DNA of 64,000 nucleotides. It comes from Aegicerativicinus sediminis. GTDB lineage: Bacteria; Bacteroidota; Bacteroidia; Flavobacteriales; Flavobacteriaceae. How positions within the stretch are numbered: position 1 is the stretch's first letter; every line of letters begins with the position of its first letter. The notes under the pieces are model-generated. The model saw only the letters and a list, made by a program, of their open reading frames with translations. It was not told the DNA's origin and did not search any database. The DNA lies in the NCBI RefSeq assembly GCF_015476115.1, contig NZ_CP064295.1:1668001-1732000 (forward strand), written 5' to 3'. Positions 26,747 through 35,684 of this stretch are shown one piece after another. The position numbers and the translations under genes are program-made.

Positions 26747-28168
26747 CTACTCTTTTAGCAAAACATTTGTAGTTCCAGCTCCTTCTAATGAAAGAATAAC
26801 AGGTTGGTTGGTTTCCCAACTTCCTCTAGTAAAATCTGGAATATCCATGGATTGAGCCCTATTGGCCACTGACTGTTCGCTTAGAGGACTTATAGCGCTC
26901 CACAAAGCTGCATCATAGACATCTTGATCTAATGGGAGCCCGTTTCTGAGGCAATCAATTAGGCGCCAATCCATTATAAAATCCATGCCTCCATGACCTC
27001 CGACTTTTTTAGCCAATTCTCCAACTTTTTTGACAATTTCTGGGGTGTATTGTTCCTCCAATTTCTTCATTTCAGGTTCGTCCATATAAGAATGACTTGT
27101 GGAAATTTTTGGTTCAGGCCATTTTCGTGCAAAAGCTTTAGAACCGCTAACTAGGTGGATTCTCGAATAGGGTCTTGGTGAACTCACATCGTGTTGAATC
27201 ATTATCGATTTACCTTTTTTTGTTTTAACGATTGTTGTATTCATATTGCCGCGGAAGTTATCATTCCTGTAAGGAGTAAAAAAAGGATCGGTTGAAGCCA
27301 ATTCAACAGCTCTATCATGCATATTGAAATCGCCACTTGAAATTGAACTTAAGTAATCCATTTGGTCTCCACGGTTTATATCCATAATTTGGCAAATTGG
27401 GCCAAGACCATGCATAGGATAAAGGTTTCCATTTCTATTGGCATTCTCTTTTAATCGCCACATATCCTCATACCCGTTCTTGTTGAAATTTAAATCGACC
27501 AGATTGTGAATGTATGCGCCTTCACCATGTATAATTTCTCCAAAAAATCCTTGTCGCGCCATATTAAGGGTCATTAATTCGAAGAAGTCATAACAACAGT
27601 TTTCTAGCATCATACAGTGTTTTTTGGTGCGCTCGGATGTCTCTACCAATTGCCAACATTCTTCCAAGGTTTTGGCTGCAGGAACTTCAACTGCAACATG
27701 TTTTCCTGCTTCCATGGCATAAATGGCCATTGGGGTATGCCATTCCCAAGGGGTACATATATAAACAAGATCTAGATCCTCTTGATCTACCATTTTTTTC
27801 CAGGCTTCATCATCACCTGAATACAATTTTGGTTTATGGGGGGTTCCATTTAATAGCTGCAATGATTTTTCTACTTGATTCGGTCTTAAATCGCAAAGCC
27901 CCTTAATGTCGACACCTTCAATGTAACTCAGGCGCTGAACCGCCCCAGGGCCTCGCATTCCAAGCCCAATAATACCAACCCTAACCTTGTTTAACTTAGG
28001 TGCTGCATAGCCGCACATATTGAAATTTTGTGTATTTTGATGGATTAAAGATTCTAGTTTTTTCTTGTCTGAATTTGACTCTTTAAAAGCTAAGGCGTTT
28101 CCACTTGCCAAGGATATACCCGCAAGAGATGACAATTTTAAAAAACTTCTCCTATCCTTAAAATTCAT
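26747..28168 (-). CDS. GH109-like Gfo/Idh/MocA protein with Tat leader
   Basis: A 473-residue protein with a twin-arginine leader (DRRSFLKLSSLAG). It has the Rossmann start VGIIGLGMRGPG and GH109 hallmark blocks: CTPWEWHTPMAIYAMEAGKH, MMLENCCYDFFELMTLNM, GEGAYIHNL and GNLYPMHGLGP. GH109 enzymes hydrolyse alpha-N-acetylgalactosaminides using bound NAD in an oxidation-elimination mechanism. An alternative is a 3-keto-route dehydrogenase with no hydrolase activity. It is convergent with the aspartokinase fusion and divergent from four sulfatases, whose substrates may carry the same amino sugar. A Tat leader predicts export with cofactor already bound. Confidence 0.83.
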   Translation of the reverse strand: MNFKDRRSFLKLSSLAGISLASGNALAFKESNSDKKKLESLIHQNTQNFNMCGYAAPKLNKVRVGIIGLGMRGPGAVQRLSYIEGVDIKGLCDLRPNQVEKSLQLLNGTPHKPKLYSGDDEAWKKMVDQEDLDLVYICTPWEWHTPMAIYAMEAGKHVAVEVPAAKTLEECWQLVETSERTKKHCMMLENCCYDFFELMTLNMARQGFFGEIIHGEGAYIHNLVDLNFNKNGYEDMWRLKENANRNGNLYPMHGLGPICQIMDINRGDQMDYLSSISSGDFNMHDRAVELASTDPFFTPYRNDNFRGNMNTTIVKTKKGKSIMIQHDVSSPRPYSRIHLVSGSKAFARKWPEPKISTSHSYMDEPEMKKLEEQYTPEIVKKVGELAKKVGGHGGMDFIMDWRLIDCLRNGLPLDQDVYDAALWSAISPLSEQSVANRAQSMDIPDFTRGSWETNQPVILSLEGAGTTNVLLKE

Positions 28169-28239
28169 TGTTTGCTATTTTATCGGTTATGCAATTTCTT
28201 TTCTATGTAAAATAAAAAGGTCCATTAAATACATCAAAC

Positions 28240-28258
28240 TATAGGTTCAATACCTATA
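28240..28258. promoter_or_regulatory. Inverted repeat in the GH109-sulfatase divergent region
   Basis: TATAGGT (28240-28246) and ACCTATA (28252-28258) are perfect 7-bp arms with a 5-base spacer. They lie between the divergently read GH109-like gene and the first sulfatase, where a regulator could control both. This is an operator candidate only. Confidence 0.4.
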
Positions 28259-28290
28259 AGTCAAAAAAAATTACATGGACTTATTTAAGC

Positions 28291-28328
28291 GTTATTTTTA
28301 TCGAAATAACTTCTTTTTGTTTTTCTTC
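28291..28328 (+). promoter_or_regulatory. Leader hairpin with T-rich tail upstream of the first sulfatase
   Basis: GTTATTT (28291-28297) pairs with AAATAAC (28304-28310) across six bases, followed by a T-rich stretch to 28328. It looks like a rho-independent terminator or attenuator, placed about 65 bases before the chosen sulfatase start at 28392. Confidence 0.35.
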
Positions 28329-28391
28329 ATAATTAACTTTTCTTTGAAAAATCAACTTCAAAAATTAGAAAATTATTTCAGTGCTAATATA

Positions 28392-29924
28392 ATGAAACAT
28401 CGGTTTAAAGGTTTAACACTTTCTTTTTTACTACTATTTTTTACAGCATGTGAAGAGACTAAAAAAGAGTCCCAGGGCCTACGCCTTCGAGAAAAGCCAA
28501 ATATTGTTATTATTTATTTAGATGATTTGGGTTATGGAGATGTAGGTGCCTATGGTGCTACCGCCATTAAAACACCTAATATGGATCGATTAGCAAATGG
28601 AGGGGTTAAATTCTTAGATGGGCATGCCTCCTCTGCCACATGTACCCCCAGTAGATTTGCTCTACTAACAGGTCTTTATCCGTGGCGAAATAAAGATGCT
28701 CATGTTTTACCCGGTAATGCGCCTTTAATAATTGACACTGCTAAAATTACAGTTCCGAAGGTGCTTAAAGCCAGTGGATATAATACCGGTATTGTTGGCA
28801 AATGGCACTTAGGTCTCGGGAATGGTGATGTTAATTGGAATGAGCGAATATCTCCTGGTCCAAATGAATTGGGTTTTGATTATTCTTATATTCTAGCTGC
28901 TACTCAAGATAGAGTTCCGACGGTTTATATCGAAAATGGGAATGTAGATAACTTAGATCGAAGTGATCCGATTGACGTGAGTTACTCAGAAAATTTTGAA
29001 GGTCAACCAACCGGAAAGGATAATCCAGAATTATTGACTATGATGTGGGATGTAGGGCATAATAATTCGATAGTTAACGGTATTGGTCGTATTGGTTATA
29101 TGAGAGGTGGAGAGTCTGCAAAATGGAGTGATATTGATATGGCAGATCATTTTTTGAATAAGGCGCAATCATTCGTGAAGGAAAATAAGGAATCCCCATT
29201 CTTTTTATATTATGCCATGCAGCAACCCCATGTACCGAGAACCCCACATCCAAGATTTAAAGGAGCCACTGATTTAGGGCCGCGTGGAGATGTTATAGTC
29301 GAGGCTGACTGGTGTATCGGCCAGTTTATTAGGACATTGGAGGAAGAGAGCCTTTTAGAAAATACCCTAATCATTTTGTCAAGTGATAATGGTCCTGTTC
29401 TTAATGATGGATATAGGGATGAAGCGGATGTTCGGAATGGGAATCATACACCTTGGGGGCCATTTCGTGGAGGTAAATATTGTTTGTTTGAAGCCGGTAC
29501 CCGCGTGCCATTTGTTACCTATTGGAAAGGAAAAATTACTCCGAAAACATCAAATGCCTTAGTGTCGCAAATTGATTTATTGACCTCATTTGCCAAGCTA
29601 GTTGGTTCTGAAGAATCAACACAGGATAGTGAAAACATATTGGATGCCTTATTGGGTGAATCTGATATAGGTAGGAAAAAGTTGGTGTTAGAAGCTTCAG
29701 GAAGAACTGCATTAAGAAAAGGTAAATGGGCAATGATACCCCCACATAAGGGGCCTTCATTATACAGCGGGGTTAACATCGAATCCGGGAATGATGAAGC
29801 CTATCAGTTGTATGATCTTGAAATTGAAAAGGCTCAACTAACTAATCTTGCGGACTCATTGCCAGAGAAATTAGAGGAACTAAAGCAGGATTTCCAAGAA
29901 ATTATAGATTCTGAAGAAAAGTAA
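28392..29924 (+). CDS. Lipoprotein sulfatase, family S1 (1)
   Basis: About 510 residues. The start at 28392 is chosen because it gives a normal lipoprotein leader (MKHRFKGLTL ... FTAC); an in-frame ATG at 28275 would add 39 residues with no leader logic. The formylglycine motif is CTPSR with Cys84, and N-terminal metal ligands are in YLDDLGYGDVG. KWHLG and SSDNGP are further S1 motifs, and the HHPH-type QQPHVPRTPHP block binds substrate. The Cys must be converted to formylglycine by a maturase not seen in this window. It heads a run of four sulfatases on the + strand; the next begins 6 bases later. Confidence 0.92.
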   Translation: MKHRFKGLTLSFLLLFFTACEETKKESQGLRLREKPNIVIIYLDDLGYGDVGAYGATAIKTPNMDRLANGGVKFLDGHASSATCTPSRFALLTGLYPWRNKDAHVLPGNAPLIIDTAKITVPKVLKASGYNTGIVGKWHLGLGNGDVNWNERISPGPNELGFDYSYILAATQDRVPTVYIENGNVDNLDRSDPIDVSYSENFEGQPTGKDNPELLTMMWDVGHNNSIVNGIGRIGYMRGGESAKWSDIDMADHFLNKAQSFVKENKESPFFLYYAMQQPHVPRTPHPRFKGATDLGPRGDVIVEADWCIGQFIRTLEEESLLENTLIILSSDNGPVLNDGYRDEADVRNGNHTPWGPFRGGKYCLFEAGTRVPFVTYWKGKITPKTSNALVSQIDLLTSFAKLVGSEESTQDSENILDALLGESDIGRKKLVLEASGRTALRKGKWAMIPPHKGPSLYSGVNIESGNDEAYQLYDLEIEKAQLTNLADSLPEKLEELKQDFQEIIDSEEK

Positions 29925-29930
29925 ACAAGT

Positions 29931-31493
29931 ATGAAGCAATTATTTATAGTAGCAGGAATTATTTTAATTCTGTTTTATAATTGTAATAATAAAGGGGCCC
30001 TTCCTCAAGAGGCTTCCAAAAAGCCCAATATTATTTACATTCTGGCCGATGATTTAGGTTATGGAGAGCTAGGTGTATATGGTCAAAAATTAATCGAAAC
30101 ACCAAATATAGATGCATTGGCAAATGACGGCATGATGTTTACCCAACATTACAGTAGTGCACCAGTTTGTGCACCAGCGCGATACATGCTTTTAACCGGA
30201 ACTCATAGCGGGCATTCGTATATTCGAGGTAATGATGAATGGCGCGATCGAGGTAAAGTATGGGATTATCGTGAAATGATTAAAGACTCCGTTCTAGAGG
30301 GGCAAAGGCCTGTTCCAGATTCAATTAATTTTTTTCCGGCTTTGCTTCAGAAAGAAGGTTATGCCACGGGAATGATAGGCAAGTGGGGTTTAGGCGCACC
30401 TCATACCAATTCAATTCCAAACAAAAAAGGCTTCGATTATTTTCTAGGTTATAATTGTCAAAGGCAGGCCCATACCTATTATCCGGTACACTTATATGAA
30501 AATGAACATAGAATTCATTTAGATAATGACACCGTTGCTCCCCATACCAAACTTTCAAAGGGTGCAGATCCCAATGACCCGCAGAGTTATGCTCCATTTA
30601 ATTTAAATGTTTATGCTCCTGAGGTGATGTTTAATGGTATGATGATTTGGATTAAGGAACATAAGGATAGACCTTTCTTTTTTTATTGGGCAGACCCAAT
30701 TCCTCATAATGCCATACAGGCTCCAGTGCGTTGGGTGGAATATTATAAAAGGAAGTTTGGGGAAGAGGAGCCATACCTGGGTGAGGCAGGATACTTTCCC
30801 CATCAGAATCCACACGCAGGTTATGCGGCACAAATTTCTTATTTGGATGAGAATGTTGGTAAACTTGTTAAGTATCTTAAAGATAATGGCCTTTATGATA
30901 ATACTTTAATAATTTTCACTTCAGATAACGGGGTAACGTATTCAGGAGGTACGGATGGCGCATATTTTAATAGTTCAGCACAATTTGGAGAGGAATATGG
31001 CAGAGGTAAGGGATTCGTATATGAAGGGGGTATAAGAGTTCCAATGATTGCGACCTGGCCAAAACAAATTAAACCAGGTTCCAAAACCGATTTAATTAGT
31101 GCCCAATATGATGTATTGGCTACTTTTGGAGAATTGACAGGTTTCAAGCAAGAATGGGCCACGGATGGTATAAGTTTTTTGCCGACCTTAATCGGTAATG
31201 CAAATGATCAAAAACACCATGAATTTCTTTATTGGGAATTCCCTGAATATGGTGGGCAAGTGGCAATAAGGATGGGCGATTGGAAAGTAATAAGACAGCA
31301 CCTCAAGGACGACCAAGAACCTACACTTGAACTTTATAACCTAACTCAAGATCCAGCCGAGGAGAACAATATGGCTGAAAACCATCCCGAGATTATAGAA
31401 GAAGCTGAAAGAATTTTTAAGGCACAACATGAGAATGCTGTTATTGAACGATTCAGAATTCCTCTAATAGAGGATGGCTTATTAGGTGAATAA
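29931..31493 (+). CDS. Lipoprotein sulfatase, family S1 (2)
   Basis: A 520-residue protein with a short leader ending FYNC. The formylglycine motif is CAPAR with Cys80. Other S1 motifs are YILADDLGYGELG, GKWGLG and TSDNG. The insertion around HSYIRGNDEWRDRGKVWDY is characteristic of a distinct S1 branch from its neighbours. The long C-terminal subdomain ends QDPAEENNMAENHPE. Substrate is not assigned: sulfated algal polysaccharides or glycosaminoglycans are possible. Spacing of 6 bases to the upstream sulfatase and 37 to the next suggests one transcript. Confidence 0.92.
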   Translation: MKQLFIVAGIILILFYNCNNKGALPQEASKKPNIIYILADDLGYGELGVYGQKLIETPNIDALANDGMMFTQHYSSAPVCAPARYMLLTGTHSGHSYIRGNDEWRDRGKVWDYREMIKDSVLEGQRPVPDSINFFPALLQKEGYATGMIGKWGLGAPHTNSIPNKKGFDYFLGYNCQRQAHTYYPVHLYENEHRIHLDNDTVAPHTKLSKGADPNDPQSYAPFNLNVYAPEVMFNGMMIWIKEHKDRPFFFYWADPIPHNAIQAPVRWVEYYKRKFGEEEPYLGEAGYFPHQNPHAGYAAQISYLDENVGKLVKYLKDNGLYDNTLIIFTSDNGVTYSGGTDGAYFNSSAQFGEEYGRGKGFVYEGGIRVPMIATWPKQIKPGSKTDLISAQYDVLATFGELTGFKQEWATDGISFLPTLIGNANDQKHHEFLYWEFPEYGGQVAIRMGDWKVIRQHLKDDQEPTLELYNLTQDPAEENNMAENHPEIIEEAERIFKAQHENAVIERFRIPLIEDGLLGE

Positions 31494-31530
31494 ACCTTAA
31501 ATTGAAGCAAAAAGTATAAAGGTTATTGTA

Positions 31531-33180
31531 ATGCATCAAATAACTAGAAGATTTCTCTTTCTCAGCTGTTTTGCTGTATTCGGAATATTGTCTGGATGCA
31601 AATCCGAGGAAGATAAAATCCAAATTGATTCCAAACCTCCAAACATTTTGTTTATCATGTCAGACGATCATGCTTATCAGGCCATCAGCGCCTATGATGA
31701 TCGTTTAATACAAACTCCAAATATCGATAGAATTGCGCGGGAAGGAATGTTGTTTACAAACGCTTCAGTTACCAATTCTATTTGTGCTCCTTCCAGAGCT
31801 GTTATTTTAACAGGAAAGCATTCTCATATCAACGGAAAAATTGACAACATAAGCCCCTTTGATACTACTAATGTTACCTTTCCCCAATTGTTTCGAGAAG
31901 CTGGTTATCAAACAGCGATGTTTGGCAAACTTCATTTTGGCAACAATCCTAAAGGTGTAGATGAGTTTATGATTTTGCCAGGTCAGGGAAGGTATTATAA
32001 TCCTAAATTCATAACGAAGGAAGGTGATACCATAATTAAAGGTTATGTCACCGATATTATTACAGACCAAACACTTAAATGGTTAAAGGAAAAACGAAAT
32101 CCAGAAAAACCGTTTCTGTTGATGTATTTTCACAAGGCACCACATCGTTCATGGTTACCTGCCCCAAGACATTACCGAGAATTTACCCAAAAGAAATTTC
32201 CGCTTCCTTCCTCTTTGTTTGACGATTATAAAAGAGTTCATGATTCAAATATTTCTGACTCTATACCAAAATATAGTACCGCGGCTAAAGATGCTGAAAT
32301 GAGTATTTTAGCGCATATGACTTTAGGTTATGACAATAAAGTCAACCTTCAAACCCTCAACCAATTAGGGGTTAAAGAAGATTTCATGAATTGGCCTCCT
32401 ACATCTAATATGGATGAACAACAGTCAACTATTTGGGACAGTATCTATAATCCAATAAGTGCCGATTTTTTAGAGCGATATAATCAAATGTCCACTGAAG
32501 AGCTTATGGAGTGGAAATATCAGCGCTACATGCAGGATTATTTAGGTTGTATTGCTGGTGTAGATGAAAATGTAGGCAGAGTACTTGATTATATTGAGGA
32601 TTCAGGTCTTGAGGATAAAACGGTGGTCGTTTACACTTCCGATCAAGGATTCTATCTAGGGGAACATGGCTGGTTCGACAAACGATTTATGTATAATGAA
32701 AGCTTTAAAACCCCATTGTTGATTAAATGGCCGAATGTAATTACACCAAATACGACTCAAGAAGAGATGGTTCAAAATTTAGATTTTGCCCAAACTTTTC
32801 TTGAAATGGCTGGGATTGTTGCTCCGGAGGATATGCAAGGCGAAAGTATTGTGCCTCTTTTAAAGGGTGAGAATCATTTGTGGAAAAGAGATGCTATTTA
32901 TTATCATTATTATGAATATCCCGGAGTTCATATGGTGAAAAGACATTACGGTATAGCTAATAAGCGCTACAAACTCATGCATTTTTATTATGACATAGAT
33001 GAATGGGAATTATATGATTTAGAAAAAGATCCTCAAGAGTTGAATAATGAATATTACAATCCAGAATATTCAGAGATAGTCGGGGAATTAAAAACCAAAT
33101 TGAAAGAATTGCGATTGAAGTATAAAGATTCGGATAGCCTGAATCAAAAATTTATTAATCAGTATTCGGAAGAGCCATGA
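31531..33180 (+). CDS. Lipoprotein sulfatase, family S1 (3)
   Basis: A 549-residue protein with leader ending ILSGC. The formylglycine motif is CAPSR with Cys85. IMSDDHAYQAISAY replaces the DDLGYGD block, GKLHFG replaces GKWHLG, and the HKAPHRSWLPAP and TSDQGFYLGEHGWFDK blocks are typical of the iduronate-2-sulfatase/heparan-like branch of S1. This differs from the other three, so it probably removes a differently placed sulfate. The stop overlaps the next start by four bases (ATGA), so the two are translationally coupled. The exact S1 subfamily cannot be read by eye. Confidence 0.92.
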   Translation: MHQITRRFLFLSCFAVFGILSGCKSEEDKIQIDSKPPNILFIMSDDHAYQAISAYDDRLIQTPNIDRIAREGMLFTNASVTNSICAPSRAVILTGKHSHINGKIDNISPFDTTNVTFPQLFREAGYQTAMFGKLHFGNNPKGVDEFMILPGQGRYYNPKFITKEGDTIIKGYVTDIITDQTLKWLKEKRNPEKPFLLMYFHKAPHRSWLPAPRHYREFTQKKFPLPSSLFDDYKRVHDSNISDSIPKYSTAAKDAEMSILAHMTLGYDNKVNLQTLNQLGVKEDFMNWPPTSNMDEQQSTIWDSIYNPISADFLERYNQMSTEELMEWKYQRYMQDYLGCIAGVDENVGRVLDYIEDSGLEDKTVVVYTSDQGFYLGEHGWFDKRFMYNESFKTPLLIKWPNVITPNTTQEEMVQNLDFAQTFLEMAGIVAPEDMQGESIVPLLKGENHLWKRDAIYYHYYEYPGVHMVKRHYGIANKRYKLMHFYYDIDEWELYDLEKDPQELNNEYYNPEYSEIVGELKTKLKELRLKYKDSDSLNQKFINQYSEEP

Positions 33181-34664
33181 AGAACCTTTTACTTTTTACC
33201 ATCTTTGTTTTCTTTCTTAGTTGTAAAAGTAATAAGGAAGACAACCCAGTAACTGTTCCAGAAGTAGACAGGCCCAATATCGTCCTCATTTTTATGGATG
33301 ACATGGGTTATGGTGATTTAGGCGTGTATGGTGCTACAGGTTGGGTAACTCCAAATTTAGATAAGTTAGCTTCCGAAGGAATGCGATTTACGAATTTTCA
33401 TGCAGCCACTGCAGTTTGTAGTGCTTCCAGAGCTGCTTTGTTAACAGGTTGCTATCCTGATAGAGTAAGTGTCCATGGGGCCTATTTTGCAAATGCAAAA
33501 CAGGGTCTTAACCCAAATGAAAAAACGATAGCAGAAATTCTTAAAGAAAAAGATTATACTACAGGTATAGTTGGAAAATGGCACTTAGGAGACCATCTTT
33601 CTATGCTTCCGTTGCAACAAGGATTCGATGAATATTTAGGAATACCGTATTCTAACGATATGTGGCCAGTTTACTATGATGGAACACCAGCGGATTCTAT
33701 TAATAGTAAAAAAATTCCTTGGAAAATTGGCATGCCTGAACTTCCTTTAATTAGAGGTAATGAAAAGATTCGCGGTATAAAAAACCTCAATGATATGGAC
33801 CAAATAACCACTATATACACTGAGGAGGCTGTAGAATTTATTGATAAACATAAGGAAGATCCATTTTTTCTGTATTTGGCCCATTCCATGCCTCACGTTC
33901 CTCTTGGAGTATCAGACAAATTTAGGGGTAAAAGTGATCAGGGGCTCTATGGAGATGTAATTATGGAAGTGGATTGGTCGGTAGGTGAGGTTATGAAGAA
34001 ATTAAAAGAAGAAGGCTTAGAAGAAAACACCGTGGTAATTTTTACCAGCGACAATGGCCCTTGGCTCAACTATGGAAATCATGCAGGAAGCACTGGCGGT
34101 TTACGTGAAGGTAAAGGTACAATGTGGGAAGGAGGTGTAAGGGAGCCCGCAATAATAAAATGGCCAGGTGTTATAAATAGTGGAAGTGAAAGTGATGCCC
34201 TATTGTTAAACTTGGACATTCTACCAACTATTGCCGAAATTGTGGATGGTAATCTTCCAGACCACAAAATAGATGGTATTAGTATGTTGCCCGTTCTTAA
34301 AGAAGAAAAAAATACAGTTAGAAATGAATTTTGGGGTTATTATGGGGGTGAACTAATATTTGTGCAAAGGGACGAGTGGAAACTTTATTTTCCTCATAAA
34401 TACCGCGAGTATGTAGGATATCAACAAGGTTTGGACGGGTTTCCTGGAGAAACTGGTGTTACAGAAATGAAGGAAATGGAGCTTTATAATATTTCGGAAG
34501 ATATTAATGAAACCACAAATGTGATTACTAACTATCCTCAAATAGCAAACGAGCTCTCTGAACTTGGGCAGAAAGTTAGGGAAGAGTTGGGAGACAGAAT
34601 TACAGGTGTAAAGGGCAGGGGAGTAAGACAGCCGGGAAAAGTTGAAACAACGGCATCCAATTGA
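33177..34664 (+). CDS. Lipoprotein sulfatase, family S1 (4)
   Basis: A 495-residue protein with leader ending FLSC. The sulfatase motif is CSASR with Cys81: the usual proline is alanine, a form allowed by the broad C-x-[PA]-[SA]-R pattern. FMDDMGYGDLGVYGATG, GKWHLGDH and TSDNGPWLNYGNHAGS are S1 motifs, and the last two resemble arylsulfatase A or N-acetylgalactosamine-6-sulfatase types. Last of the four tandem sulfatases, it is coupled to the third by an ATGA overlap. A 98-base gap separates it from the hydroxyproline operon on the same strand. Confidence 0.92.
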   Translation: MKNLLLFTIFVFFLSCKSNKEDNPVTVPEVDRPNIVLIFMDDMGYGDLGVYGATGWVTPNLDKLASEGMRFTNFHAATAVCSASRAALLTGCYPDRVSVHGAYFANAKQGLNPNEKTIAEILKEKDYTTGIVGKWHLGDHLSMLPLQQGFDEYLGIPYSNDMWPVYYDGTPADSINSKKIPWKIGMPELPLIRGNEKIRGIKNLNDMDQITTIYTEEAVEFIDKHKEDPFFLYLAHSMPHVPLGVSDKFRGKSDQGLYGDVIMEVDWSVGEVMKKLKEEGLEENTVVIFTSDNGPWLNYGNHAGSTGGLREGKGTMWEGGVREPAIIKWPGVINSGSESDALLLNLDILPTIAEIVDGNLPDHKIDGISMLPVLKEEKNTVRNEFWGYYGGELIFVQRDEWKLYFPHKYREYVGYQQGLDGFPGETGVTEMKEMELYNISEDINETTNVITNYPQIANELSELGQKVREELGDRITGVKGRGVRQPGKVETTASN

Positions 34665-34692
34665 ACTGTCAAAATAGCACAATAATATTAGT

Positions 34693-34710
34693 TTCTAACA
34701 TATTCTAACA
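34693..34710. promoter_or_regulatory. Direct repeat upstream of the hydroxyproline operon
   Basis: TTCTAACA occurs at 34693-34700 and again at 34703-34710, one helical turn (10 bases) apart, in the 98-base gap before the deaminase gene. Direct repeats on one face of the helix are typical of AraC-type binding sites, and the operon ends with an AraC regulator. The link is an inference. ATAATATT at about 34682 and AATATTAT at about 34710 flank the repeat as an inverted pair. Confidence 0.4.
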
Positions 34711-34762
34711 ATATTATCTCGAATAATACTCTCAATTTTGCTTTAAATCTTAATTTAGTAGT

Positions 34763-35674
34763 ATGGAATTCGAATGGAAGGGTGTAATGCCCGCAATCAC
34801 AACCCAATTTACGGCAGACGAAAAACTAGACCTGTCGATGTTCAAGGTGAACTTAGATGCCCAATTAGAAGCAGGAGTTCACGGTATTATTTTGGGAGGA
34901 ACCTTAGGAGAAGCAAGTACCTTGTTGCCTGAAGAAAAAAGAGAACTCACCAAGTTTACCAAAGACATCGTTGGTAACCGTGTGCCAGTTGTAATGAATA
35001 TTGCAGAGCAATCTACAAAAGGTGCCATTCATGCTGCAAACATTGCAGAAGAAGATGGGGCAAACGGTTTAATGTTGCTTCCACCTATGCGGTATAAAGC
35101 AGATGATGCAGAAACTTTAACCTATTTTAAAACTATTGCTAAGAACACCTCTCTTCCCATTATGATTTACAATAACCCGGTAGATTATAAAATAGAAGTA
35201 ACGATTGAAATGTTCGAGGAATTGATTAAGGAGGATAATATCCAAGCTGTTAAAGAATCCACGAGGGATATCACTAACGTTACCAGATATATCAACCGTT
35301 TTGGAGACCGTTTAAAAATTTTAACTGGGGTTGACACTTTGGCCTTAGAAAGTTTGGTAATGGGTGCAGATGGTTGGGTTGCTGGATTGGTAGATGCATT
35401 CCCAGCGGAAACCGTTGCTATATATAATCTTGTTAAGTCAGGTAATATCCAGGAAGCAATTGAAATTTATAGATGGTTTATGCCCTTGCTTGAATTGGAC
35501 ATTCATACTAAATTAGTTCAGAATATTAAATTAGCGTCAGTTGCAACAGGCATAGGAAGTGAACATGTCAGAGCGCCGAGATTACCACTGGCAGGAGAGG
35601 AGAGAGAACGGGTTTTGAATATTATCAATAAAGCAATGAAAACTAGACCTGTACTCACTCAGGTTACATCTTAA
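34763..35674 (+). CDS. DapA-family 1-pyrroline-4-hydroxy-2-carboxylate deaminase
   Basis: A 303-residue class I aldolase-fold protein. The family Schiff-base lysine is Lys164 (AVKEST), with GGTLGEASTL (the phosphate/carboxylate loop) and the IYNNPVDY tyrosine region. Lysine biosynthesis (true DapA) is unlikely in this setting: the following genes form the D-hydroxyproline pathway, where a DapA homologue converts the pyrroline to 2-oxoglutarate semialdehyde with release of ammonia. It is the first gene of the operon, 11 bases before the dehydrogenase that takes its product. Its function is inferred from position and family. Confidence 0.85.
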   Translation: MEFEWKGVMPAITTQFTADEKLDLSMFKVNLDAQLEAGVHGIILGGTLGEASTLLPEEKRELTKFTKDIVGNRVPVVMNIAEQSTKGAIHAANIAEEDGANGLMLLPPMRYKADDAETLTYFKTIAKNTSLPIMIYNNPVDYKIEVTIEMFEELIKEDNIQAVKESTRDITNVTRYINRFGDRLKILTGVDTLALESLVMGADGWVAGLVDAFPAETVAIYNLVKSGNIQEAIEIYRWFMPLLELDIHTKLVQNIKLASVATGIGSEHVRAPRLPLAGEERERVLNIINKAMKTRPVLTQVTS

Positions 35675-35684
35675 TAAAATTTAC

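Noticed and set aside
5281-34664. Classical polysaccharide utilisation locus with SusC/SusD
   Set aside because: No TonB-dependent SusC-like transporter or SusD-like lipoprotein was found in any gene here; the only barrel protein is a small 198-residue one.
34763-35674. Housekeeping dapA (dihydrodipicolinate synthase)
   Set aside because: The gene sits in a hydroxyproline operon and precedes a 2-oxoglutarate semialdehyde dehydrogenase, so the deaminase role is preferred.
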